From Tetradesmus obliquus (Eukaryota > Chlorophyta > Chlorophyceae > Sphaeropleales > Scenedesmaceae): a stretch of 64,000 nucleotides of DNA. Both the position numbers and the translations under genes were made by a program. The first letter of the stretch is position 1. Each line of letters opens with the position of its first letter. The notes under the pieces are model-generated. The model did no database searches. It was not told the DNA's origin and saw nothing but the letters and a program-made list of their open reading frames with translations. Shown here piece after piece: positions 9,973 through 20,635 of this stretch. The stretch is from assembly GCA_030272155.1 (NCBI GenBank), contig CP126192.1:1460501-1524500 (forward strand). Reading direction: 5' to 3'.

Positions 9973-12900
9973 ATGAGCGCCAGAGAGCGCAAGAGGCAGC
10001 AGCAGGGGCCGTTTGCCGGCATCTACCAGCCAGCTGCACAGCTGCCGGGCGATGGCTTGTCATTGGTGCTTGCAGGCACTGCTGTCGCAGTGACTGCCGA
10101 CAGCGATGCGCATGCAGCAGTGGAGCAGGCGCTGGTGCCACACCCGCAGGACGCAGACCTGCTGCTTGACAGGTTTGACGCGCGGCTGCTGCTCGACTCC
10201 CTGCGCGGCTTTGACACAGCAGCAAGCTGGGAGCCGCGGCAGCCAGAGCACTGGGATGCTGCCAGCCTAGAGCCCGGCGTGACAGCTGCCGAGCTGCAGG
10301 CTGAGCGGTATGCCGACCTGGACCCTGCCAGGGAGCACCTGCTGCTGTCAGAGCCATATTACCGCGGCGTAGATGGTGCGTAGGGCGCACGGCCAGCAGT
10401 AGGACGGGCTGTACTTATGCTGCTGCTGTGCGCCATGTGGTGTTTTGCTCTCGTATGGTTGCCTTGTGATGTAGCGCTGCTGCTTCAAGATCAAGCCATG
10501 CGCTGCTCACACACTAACAACGCCACCTGTGCTGGTTGAGGCTGGTGCCAAGTGACAGGTGGTCTGCTGGCTGCTGCCTCTCAAGTAAGCAGGCGCCTGC
10601 TGTTCATGCCCTGCTGGAGCGGTGTAAGTATGGCAGTGGCAGGACAGCAGCAGCGGACAACCATGCAGCCTTGTTGCTTGGACTACTTGGTGTTGCGGCA
10701 GGTCAATGAGCTATTGCTCATTTGGGAGCATTGCAGCAAGCAGCAGGCACGTACTTGCCCCGCAGCGTGTAGCGATTGCAGTCAGCACAGCCTTGGCCGC
10801 AACGGCGCACCAGTGCCAAGTTTCAGCTGAATTTGTTCACCATCCACCCTCGCTGTCTTTTTGCCACTGCTTCAGGGTGCTGTGCTGCGCTGGTCCTGAG
10901 GCCGGGCAAGCAGCTTCTGCCAAGGTTGCACCGCAAGCGTCCTGATTTGGGCTCACCCTGCTCCTGCTGTCTGCTGTGGCTTTTCATGTCGATGCCACAG
11001 TCACTGACAGTTTGATGTATTGTGTGTGCGGCTGCGTTGGCTTGCTGCGCAACAGGTGGGTTTGCACACAGCAGCAGGCATGAGGAAGATGCGCAGCCGC
11101 GCTCACCAGACAGCAGCAGCGGCCCGGCCCAGCATCAAGGCCCTGCCTTTGCCTTTGACTACGGCAGCGCCAGTGGCGCCAGCCAGCAGCAGAACCATTC
11201 AAGCGGGAGCCAGTACAAGCCGCCGCCGCTGCTGCCCCTGGACGCACCCAGCAGTGCTGCAGCTGCAGCTGCTGCCGGCCACGAAGCAGGCGAGGCTGCA
11301 CCCCGCTACGAGCCACCGTTTGAGGCAATCCCCGAGGATTTGCGCTGGCACCTGCCAAGCAGTGAGCGCGCACACCAGGTCAGCACTGCTGCTAGCTGGA
11401 ATGAGCCGCAGCAGCGAGAGCTTTGTGTTGACCTGCTCCTCCCTGCGCAGTGCTCCAGCAGGGCAGCCACTGCACCATGCAAGCAGCGCAAGGCATGTGG
11501 TTCAGTGCGTGCAGCAGCCAAGCTGCGTGAGCCTTCAGCCCATTGCTGTGCTGCAGCGTGTGTGACATGCTGCCCGCTGCTGCCTGGGCTGCCCCGCAGA
11601 TCATCTCCCAGACCGCCCAATTTGTGCGCAGCAACGGCGGCCAGGTGGAGCTGCTGCTGCGAGTGAAGCACGGCGCCAACCCCAACTTTGCCTTCCTCAG
11701 GCCCGATGACAGGCTGTTCCCCTACTACAGGTGTGCGCAGCAAGAGAGAAAGGGCCGTGCGCGGCTGGAAGTGCTGTGCGGCTGCCTGCTGTCTGTTCAA
11801 GGCGTGATGGGAAGGAGATATGCCTGCTGTGTGCTGCTGTCACTGTGCTTGCCTACTTTTGGCATGGCAAGCAGCAGTGTCATATGCGGCAGTGCGCGTG
11901 TGCACAACAGCGCACCCTTAGCTCCAAGGCGTGGCCTTGTTCCTCTGTTATGATGTGCATGCGTGCGTGCGTGCGTGCGCGTTTGGGCGCCTGTATGACT
12001 CCGTCCGGCCAGCTCAGCTGCTTCGTGGTGTGCTGTGCTTGCAGGTGGCTGGTGGAGCAGGCACCACAGGAGCTGCCGCGGGAGGCCACCCCTGGCAGGC
12101 CAGCACCCGATACTGCTGCTGCAGCAGAGCAGCAGCAGCAGCAGCAGCAGCCAGAGCCGGGTGAGCCGGCTGAGCAGCCCTCGCCAACGCAGCAGGCTGA
12201 GGCTGTAGCTGGCGGCAGCAGCCCTGCTGCTGCTGCTGCAGCAGAGCCGGGCGACCTTGGCGGGCTGGAGCTGCTGCGCGCATACAGCATGGCTAGTGAG
12301 GCAGACTCAACCGAACAAGGAGAGCCTGAGCACCAGCAGGAGCTGAAACAACCTGGCAGCGATGCAGCTGCAGATGCATCAGATAGCCCTGCCGATGCCG
12401 CTGATGATGCCGCTGATGGGGATGGTGCAGCTGATGGCGACGGTGACGCTGGTGTGGCTGTTGTGTATGGTCCAGAGTTGCCGTCAACTGCCGATAACAT
12501 TGCAGCAGCAGAAGCAGCGGCTGCTGCTAGTGAGGAGCCCAGTGATGCAGATGATGTTGCAACAGTTGAGGATGCAGCCGCAGATACCACTGAGCAACAA
12601 GCAGCAGCAGCAGCAGCAGCAACAGAGGACGCTGCCGCCACTCCTGCGCCAGCTGCAGCAGCTGCTGCTGCTGACACTGCAGCGGCTGATGGTGCCGCGG
12701 GTGGTGTTGCTGCGCCTCCTGCGCAGGTCAAGGCCATTGTGGACAAGCTGGTGGCGTTCGTGCGGAAGAACGGCATCCAGTTTGAGGTGAGCAGCAAGGG
12801 CGGGCAGCCGCTGTAGCTGAAGCAGCAGCGGCGTGCTGCATCACTGTTACGATCACCTGTTACAGTTGGCAGCTGTACAATCACCTGTTACAGTTGGGCA

Positions 12901-15452
12901 GCAATCAAAGCGACAACATGTAGCCGGCACTTGTTGGGTGGTTGACTTCAGCTCTGTCAAAGCAGACCAGCTGCGCCTTGCCCGTGTGGTTGACCAACAC
13001 CTACAACGCTGCTCACCTGCCTGTGCTCTGCTGTGCTGCTGCTGCATGCCCACCCCTGCAATGCCCTGTGCGTTGCTGCCAGCGTGTGGTGCGTCTGCGT
13101 GAGGCCAGCAACCCCCGCTTCGCCTTCATGCACCCCTGGAGCCCCCACCACGCCTACTACATGCAGCAGCTGGAGCGTGCCATGGGGGCGCAGCAGGTGC
13201 AGCAGCACTTTGCTCAGGAGCTGACAGCAGCAGTGGAGGCTCCAGCAGCTGCACCAGCGGCGTCAGCGACAGCAGCAGCAGCAGCAGCAGCAGGGAAGGC
13301 TGCTGGTGATGCTGCTCAGCCGAGTGGCAAGGAAGGCATCGTGGGCAACATGGTGGCAGCAGCAGCGGCAGCGGCTGCCGCGGCTGATGCTGCTGCCAGG
13401 GCGGGCGGGAAGCTGCTGGTGCTCAAGTCCAACCCGCGCCTGGTGCTGGTGCAGCGCTGTGCAGCCCAACCAGCTGCTGCGGCAGCAGCAGCAGAGTCAG
13501 CAGTTGATGCCGCAGCAGCAGTAGCGGCAGCAGCAGCAGTTGACGCCACAGCAGCAGCAGTAGGCCAAGAGGGCGACACCAAGGAGCCTGCTGGCTCAGG
13601 GGATGGTGCTGTGCAGGCAGCAGCAGTGGATGCTGCAGCAGCAGCTGGCACTGCTGCTGCTGCAGAAGCAGACCAGCCGGGTGCAAGCACCGGTGCAGAG
13701 CCAGCTGCTGCTGCAGCACCTGCTGCGCTTTCTGCTGAGGAAGCCGCAGCAGCGCAGGCTGTGAAGCGTGCAAAGCTGCAGGCCTACCTGCGGCAGAAGC
13801 GCGCCGAGCAGGCTGCGGAGCAGGAGCAGCAGCAGCAGGAGCGCAAGGCGCGCGCCATCCTGGCGCACCGGCTGCTGCTCAAGCGGCTGGCAGCTGGTGG
13901 CGATGCATCAGGTGTGACTGGCAGTGAGGATGAGGATGCGGGGGATGAGGCGCAGCTGGCTGCCCTGCCTGGCTTCCCACGGCATGGCAGCAGAGGGCAG
14001 CTGCAGCAGCAGGAGGTGGAGGAAGGTGAGATTGAGCCGGCGCCAGATGCAGCTGCAGCTGATGCTGCCGGGCTGGCGCAGGCCGCTCGTGATGAGGTGC
14101 AGCAGCTGCTGCAGCCGCCGCAGCCGCTGGTGACTGTGCTGCCAGGGCTGAAGGAGCTGGCGGGGTCGGCAGCAGCTGCTGCTGCGCTGCACCGCGCGGC
14201 GCTGCTGGCAGGCAGCGATGAGGAGGGTGAGGATGGCGGGCACGGCCAGCCCACCATTGCAAGCCTGCAAGCAAAGCTAGCTGCAAGGACAACAGGCACA
14301 GCAGCAGTGGCAGAAGCAGCAGCGGCGCCACCATCAAGTGCAACTGTGCACAGTGAAGTTGCAGCGCCGGCTGCTTCAGCAGCAGGCGCAGCAGCAGCCC
14401 CAGCTGCTTCACTGACAGCAACAGCTGCTGGCAGCAACCCTGTAACAATCAGCATGGCAGCTGCTGCAAATGCAGCCGCGGCAGTGCTGGCTGCACAGCA
14501 GGGTGCTGGCACTGCAGGCGCTGCAGCCAGCCAGGTGCAGCAGCAGCAGGCTGCTGAAGACGTCGCTGCGGCGGTGGCTTCAGCTGTGGCAGCAGCTGCT
14601 GCTGCGGCCGCCAGCAAAGCAGTGCAGCATGCTGCTGCAGTTGCTGCTGCCGAGCCAGCAGCAGATCAGGAGTCCAGCAGCAGCAGCAGTGAGACCAGCA
14701 GCAGCACCAGCAGCGATGCTGAAGCAGAGGCGTCCAAACCTGCCAGCAGACAGCGCAGCAGGGCTGCTAGTGCGTCGCGCAGCAGGTCTCGCAGCACATC
14801 TCGCAGCAGGTCTCGCAGCAGGTCCCCCAAGCGTAGCAAGTTGGCACGTGGCGACAGCCGAACTAAATTGGCGCGGCGTGACAGCAAGGGGCGTCGGCGC
14901 AGCAAGAGCAGGAGCAGAAGCCGCGAACGGCGTCGCAGGAGCAGCAGCAGGCACCGTAGCAGGCGAGTGGACAAGGGCAGCGGCTCACGCAAGCACCATA
15001 AGCACCACAAGCACCACAGCAGCAAGCACCGCAAGCGCAGCCGCTCCCGCAGCCGCAGCAGGGATGGCCGCAGCCGCAGCCACAGGCACAGCAGCAGCAA
15101 GAAGCAGCGGCATGAGGGCAGCAGCAGGCGCAGCAAACACATCAAGGCAAGCAAGAGGCGCAAGCGCAGCACCAGCCGCAGCGCCAGCAGCAGCACCAGG
15201 AGCACAAGCCCAAGCAGCAGCAGCGGGGATGATAGTGGCAAGGTCGGCAAGCAGCCCACCATGCCTGCAGCAGCAACAGCAGCAACACAGGCTACCGGTA
15301 CAGCAGCTGGCAGCACACCACCGGCATCAGCAGTTGCTGCTGCTGCGCCAGCTGCTTCATCTGCTGGTGTGCTGCCGCCTGCCCTGCCTGGCCTGGACAG
15401 TGAGAAGCTGCGGGAGCGGCTGCGGCAGATGATGGGCAAGCTGCACAAGTGA
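9973..15452 (+). CDS. SFSWAP: Splicing factor SWAP (suppressor-of-white-apricot homologue)
   Basis: Exons 9973-10375, 11056-11378, 11600-11730, 12045-12786 and 13083-15452 close in phase for 1322 residues. The N-terminus carries the DRY_EERY-type region, with LLLDRFDARLLLD and AERYADLDPA. SURP domain 1 spans about residues 243-290 (IISQTAQFVRSNGGQVE to FPYYRWL). SURP domain 2 begins near residue 514 (VKAIVDKLVAFVRKNG) and crosses the exon 4/5 junction (NPRFAFMHPW). Residues about 1073-1250 are an RS domain with repeated SRSRSRS blocks and a His/Lys-rich patch. The C-terminus ends in LRERLRQMMGKLHK. SWAP proteins regulate pre-mRNA splicing in the nucleus, with SURP domains contacting SF1-type partners. 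Unusual features are the very long Ala/Gln-rich linkers encoded by CAG/GCT repeats, which make this protein longer than animal SFSWAP (about 950 residues). Confidence 0.92.
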
Positions 15453-16452
15453 CCACTGCTGCACTTCGTGGAGCCTGCGAGCTGCCGGCCACCTTGGTTT
15501 GCTGTTGGGTGTGGTGACAATTCATTGCTATGCTGGAGCTAGCCAAGGTCTGTGGGCGTCGTTGTGTTCATTGCAGGCATGGTGTCATGTGACCCAGCAG
15601 CTGCAGACATGCGGTGCTGGGGCAATTCAGCACCGTGAGGCGCATTAACAGCAGGCTTGCTGTTATTTATGTGACGCTGCTGCCGCACTGATGCTGAGGT
15701 CTCATTCACTCACCTCTTGTGCTGCAGAAAGTTAAAAGTTGAAAGTGTCTACGCTCTCTTCGCAGGGAGCGGAATTAACGGAGGGCAAAGGACAGGGCCG
15801 TAACACCGCGTAACAGTGCCACGGGACTCCCGCCCTTCCCCTACGATCTTGTGCTGCACCTGCAGCATGTGACGAGTTGAGGGGCAGACATGCCTCGGGC
15901 ACGTCGCGGACATGCGGCCTGCGGTTGTTTATGTTGTAAAATGACCACGATTCGCATTATGCGTCACCCGTACACATTTGCCTTTCGGGGGACCACTTCT
16001 TGCCATGTGAGTGCGCATTATGTTGCATGATGCTTATGCTTGTAATGAATGCAATTCGGCAACTTTCTTTATATTTGCGGTTATCACCGTGACACGCCGG
16101 GAACGGTTTTTAATGTGGCAGGAATTCCCGTTCCAATGTCGTTGGACGCCACCGTGGGCACGACAACAGCACGACCGACATTGAGTCTGTGACAATAACT
16201 GTGACAACGAGGCTTGAAGATCCCTCAATGCGCAATCAGCCAGCACACGAGTGTGAGACTCCTATGAGTCCGCCTCCAACAGAAACGGCCATCCGCTGCA
16301 CCAGCTTGCTTTGTTGTTCTCTTTGCTGACTGCAAAATACACAATTGAAGGCCGTGCTCCATGGAGCTGTAGTGGTTTCAGTGCTGTCCTGTCGGCGTTC
16401 CCAAGTCGCAACACTCAACTGGCCAATTCCCCGCAATCCTCTGGTTTGCTCG
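15453..16452. other. Intergenic, 3' flank of SFSWAP
   Basis: One kilobase with no supported gene. A TGTAA at 15935-15939 is a distant candidate poly(A) signal for SFSWAP, about 480 nt after its stop. Base composition is more AT-rich here than in the genes. Confidence 0.5.
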
Positions 16453-16962
16453 ATGGCTCACAAGTACAGCATCTCAATCACAATAGAGGAGTCTTCAAGC
16501 ATGGTGTTCAAGCTCCTGACAAGCCCCAGGCTGCAGCACTGCTGGTGCCCCAGCTCCTCAACTAGCAGCAACGCCCCTGCCACGCTGCACTCTGCTGGCC
16601 AGCGCTGGGAGGAGAGCATGCAGTGCCTCTTCATGAGGGAGCGCTGCACAGTGGAGGTGCTGCGTGTGGAGCCGCAGGCAGGCCACCTGCTGCTGAAGCT
16701 GGCTGACGGCTACAACACCATCCTCGTCGCAACAGAGGTCGCCAGCCAGCCAGGCCAGCCCCACCACAGCATGGTCACCCAGAGCGTGGAGTGCTTTGCC
16801 AGTGTGGGTGGGGCGCTGCTGCCCAGTGAGAGGCTGGCGCGCATGTTTGAGAAGCACGACGGCAAGCTGGCGAGGCTGCAGGCGTACCTGCAGCCCTGCC
16901 CTGCTCCAGGCGTGCCTCTGCGCGGCATGGCAGCAGGCGCGGCATATGCTGTGGCGGTGTGA
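16453..16962 (+). CDS. Hypothetical protein, single-exon ORF
   Basis: This is a 169-residue open frame from the ATG at 16453 (MAHKYSISITIEESSS) to the stop at 16960-16962. The frame stays open upstream, but without another ATG. No family is recognised. The middle reads like a folded beta-rich domain (LLKLADGYNTILVATEV). The C-terminal part (ERLARMFEKHDGKLARLQAYL) is probably helical, followed by an Ala/Gly-rich tail. It has no signal peptide and no clear membrane segment. Codon use, with CTG/GCC/AGC preferred, resembles the real genes around it, which favours coding. It could be a lineage-specific orphan or part of a gene with unseen exons. Confidence 0.4.
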   Translation: MAHKYSISITIEESSSMVFKLLTSPRLQHCWCPSSSTSSNAPATLHSAGQRWEESMQCLFMRERCTVEVLRVEPQAGHLLLKLADGYNTILVATEVASQPGQPHHSMVTQSVECFASVGGALLPSERLARMFEKHDGKLARLQAYLQPCPAPGVPLRGMAAGAAYAVAV

Positions 16963-19581
16963 GCAGTTGGCTTGCTCACACTGCTGCAAGCACCACACAG
17001 ATGCGCCAGCAAGAAGTTCGGCACTCTTTGCTGCATCTGGTGGGCCAGTTGCACACCATCCAGTGAGCCCTTGATTGCCCTTGGTTGCTGGTCGTGTTGT
17101 CTTGTAGGAAAACATGGATGTCAACAGCTGCCATTACCTGGTTAAGCTATGTGAGCATGGTGTTCAGCACAGGGTTCAGACCAGTCAGTGTGTGACACGG
17201 CTGTTCTTCACACAGATTGTTACAGCACGGTGTACACATAGGGAGAAGCTCGTTGCTGCATCCCAGTGTCACCATGCATTCTTGTGACAAGAAGCAATAG
17301 CTGATCACATTTAGCTTGATACCCTGATTACTCTGAGTCAGCATCAGCTTGCGCTGGATTTGTGATTGTTCCAGTTCAGGCGGGAGGCTGTCACAGGAAG
17401 TTGAGATATGTTCTGCGCTGTTTATTTTCACACAGCCTCTTCTGACCAGCCCTACATCAGTAGCATAGCAAAAAAACAGTTCTTTTGTTGCTGCAACAGC
17501 AACGGACAGTGGGGTTGTGCAGCTAGGCATAGCATCATGTCTGCTGTTTTTGAGGCTGCTGCAGCAGCTGACCACGCCTGTTAGATCTAGGCACTGGTGG
17601 ATGTGTTGACTAGTGTAGTGACATTGCATAAAGGCTGAACCAAGGGGGCCAACACACTTGCTGTGTACAATTGTTCCAGCATCTGCTGTGGCGGAGATTG
17701 CAGGTCTCACATGAAGCACTGCTGTTTGAAACATGCACAGATGCTGGGTCTGGTAGATGTTAAGGCTTGGCCACTTTATAGTCGAGGTAACCTGCAGAAG
17801 AAGCACTGTACATGCTTTGCACGCATGCAATATGCATATTGCACGCTTGAGCATGCAATGCTGTCATCTTGTTTAGGTGCGCACTGAGTTGAGCACAGCT
17901 GCAGCCACAACAGCCCAGCACTGTGGCTGGCATGCTGCACAGCTTGTCAGCTTCTCTACAGTTGTGTGTGCACCCGTTTGTGAACCAACCTTACAGTACT
18001 ACCCTGGATTTGCAGGTAGTCTATGTGTAACGTGTTTGTGAAATTAGGACTGCTGCAGATGACAGTGATGGAGGCCACACAATGCAATTGCGCTTGTGCA
18101 ATTGACTGCATCTTACCACATGTTTGTATGACCGGTGCTTGTGCCGAGGCTGGCTCAGATTGTGTGCTGCTTTGCACGCGCATTGTTGTTGGTGCGCTGT
18201 TGCCAGGCTCAGGCATTTATTATCTGCTGTGTTGCGCACGGTGATGTGTGAATGCGGATGCAGCTGGCATCGGGCTGCCTGGGTCTCCAACTTGGCTTGA
18301 AGCACAGCACAGCCTGCATTTGTGTAGCGTTGTTACAACTGGTGGGTAGCTACTGGCAGCATGAGCTTTAGGATGGTTGCAATGTAAGGCACTTGATGCA
18401 GCGTCCACTACAGACTCTCGGAGGAGTCATACCACACAAACACAACGTCAGCCGTAATCAGCATCATCGTGTTACCATCCAAGCCATTGCGACGCTGTCA
18501 GTTGAACATAGTGCCAGCCATTATCACAGCTGACACATGAGCATGGACTCAAACAGAGGTCCTTGACACACGCACATGACACCATGCCAGCGTAGCCAAC
18601 TCGCTGACAAGCACAGCCAACCACAAAACATGATTGTTCACTGAAGGTGGCACCTTGCTGAGCCAATAGGGCCCCACACGAAACAACAAGACAACCGAAC
18701 TGTGGCAGCTGTGGTGCCTCGGTTGAGGCTGCTGCAGCAGCCAGCTGTGGTGCCTCAGTTGAGGCTGCTGCAGCAGCCAGCGCAGATGTGCACGCTCCAC
18801 AGCGCGTGTCACTGCCTCGAAGCCTGCCCCACCATGACACGCAACACAATGGGAGCGTTGTGATCACTGCTGTGCAGGAAGGCTGCAGGATATCTACTTC
18901 CAACAGCATCCCTGCAACGAGCATCCTTGCAGAGGGCATACTCGAGGATGCTTGCTACTAGTATGCTCTCCTTGCTGCAAGTCTGCCGTGCCTCAGCAAT
19001 GTCTGAAGGTGCAGTCGGTGCTTACACGGCACACCACACGAAGTAATGCAGACACCGCCGAGCGCCCTGCTTAGTTATTACGGAAGCTGCCACACAAGCG
19101 CTGAAGCTGCCAAGGGAAATCAACAGCAGCGCCATGCATGGGCCACATGATCATGATCAACGGCCATGCCGCCACAGCATCACGTGCAGCTGCATGCCCC
19201 AGCGCCGCAGCTGAGCCCTGCTGCTGCACATGCTGCTGCCCAGTGAAGCCTTGTCATGCCACCAGTGAACAAGAACCATGCATTCTGCCAGGCAGCGTAC
19301 AAGCCACCGCATAGACTCTGCGGCTGCGCAAAGGCTGCGCATGCTGCGGCGCCACACGTTGCTGCACCATGCTCCTCAGGCACAATGCTGCGCAGCCAGC
19401 GAGCGTAGGGTACAGCAGCTTGCTGCTCAATATGCACCGCTTGGGTGTCAAACGAAGGTAAAGTCCAGCATGACCGCATGCGTGCTGTGAACAGCCTGTA
19501 CTGTGCTGATGGTGCAGTTGGCTGGAGCAGCTGCCATTCCCTGCCCCATGCTGCTGCAGGTCGTCACACCTGCAGCTGCCA
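16963..19581. other. Intergenic region, no supported gene
   Basis: This 2.6 kb is more AT-rich than the genes. A 235-codon open frame on the minus strand (17854-17147) is unusually long but shows no domain and a Cys-rich, non-gene-like composition, so it is not called. An 18-bp perfect palindrome lies at 17826-17843, and a two-copy 36-bp repeat at 18707-18780. Confidence 0.5.
18707..18780. repeat. Two-copy tandem repeat, 36-bp unit
   Basis: The segment beginning AGCTGTGGTGCCTC at 18707 is repeated from 18743 with one visible mismatch. The unit ends in GCTGCTGCAGCAGC, itself an inverted repeat. It is non-coding as far as I can see. Confidence 0.8.
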
Positions 19582-19788
19582 CTACTTCAAGGGCATCTCA
19601 TCACTCTCTATCCACTTGATGCGGTCGTCCCTTGACCTCTTCTTGGCTTGCGCATAAGCATCCCGCTTCTCTGGTGGAGCGTTCCTGTGCTGCCACACAG
19701 GATATGCTGCCAGGGCAAAGCCCAAGAGCGTTAGCACAGCTACCTTCCGTTGGCTGCCTGCAAGCTTAACCTCCTTCACGAAGGCCAT
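19582..19788 (-). CDS. Small single-pass membrane protein, 68 residues
   Basis: An intact single-exon frame of 68 residues from the ATG at 19788. Residues 1-14 are basic (KEVKLAGSQRK), residues about 15-33 form one hydrophobic helix (VAVLTLLGFALAAYPVWQH), and the rest is a highly charged tail (KRDAYAQAKKRSRDDRIKW). This layout is common for small mitochondrial inner-membrane proteins such as assembly factors or accessory respiratory subunits, but I recognise no specific family. It is divergent from the PILS gene, with 847 bp between the starts. The coding call rests on charge pattern and context, because the frame is short. Confidence 0.5.
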   Translation of the reverse strand: MAFVKEVKLAGSQRKVAVLTLLGFALAAYPVWQHRNAPPEKRDAYAQAKKRSRDDRIKWIESDEMPLK

Positions 19789-20635
19789 AGGCCCTGTTGC
19801 TGGCTAATGACCTGGCAGAAGCACTAGCAGCAGCAGTGTTCAGTAGCAACACTGTCCCTGGGAAGCAGCAGCAGCAGCAGCAGCAGCAGTGCGCGCAGAC
19901 GATTCACATCAACACACTTGTCAACAGCGTCGAATAGGGGTACTTATACATTTGCAGATGTCCTGTGAAGCTCATGCTGCAGGACGGTGAATGGGTGTGA
20001 AAGGAACCTGTGTTAGTCACGAGGGGCTTACGCGCGGGCTCCAACTATAACGTAACTTCCAATGTCTGGTCTGATAAGCAGAAACTTTTTGTACGCACAC
20101 ATTAGCGTTTTACTGCAGCTTTTACAGGTGGTACGGTGGCCGATTGCACTCTTTCACTGTCAGGCTGCACTGTAGCCCGTGCTCAGCCACTGATTCACAT
20201 ACGATTGCCAGGAGACAATTGCTCAGCAAGTGCTGCAGCGTCTAGAATTATTGTAGTGGGTCAGGCCCCAGCGCTCGGCTGGTGCAGCAGAGGCGGGTGG
20301 TGTTGCTAGCATCACTGGCACCAGCAGCAGCACCTGCAGTGGCAGCAGCAGCAACCCGCACCATCAGCAGCAGCAACGCTGCAACAGCAGTGCCCCAGAA
20401 GCAGCAGCAGCACTCTAGCACCAGCAAGCCATAGCCTGCAGCACTCCAAGCTCAGTCCTGCGGTAGCAATTGCCCTAGCTGTAGACACAGCAGGGCAGCC
20501 GGGCAGCTGGGTGGCCGCTGCCACCGCATGCGACGCCTCAGCGTGCAGCCGTAGCACTGCCGCCAGACGCTGCCAGCAGCACAGGCGTAGCAGCAGCCGG
20601 CAGCATCCCAGGCGCCAGGCCCCCACAGCAGCAGC
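19789..20635. other. Divergent promoter region
   Basis: This is the spacer between the start codons of the 68-residue protein and the PILS carrier. It contains (CAG)n runs near 19868-19888, and the last 350 bp are CAG/GCA-rich, probably 5' untranslated sequence of the PILS gene. No clear core promoter motif is seen. Confidence 0.45.

Noticed and set aside
13784..14617. Long minus-strand frame (277 codons) inside SFSWAP
   Set aside because: It is the reverse shadow of the Ala/Gln repeat region; CAG/CTG tracts lack stops in all frames.
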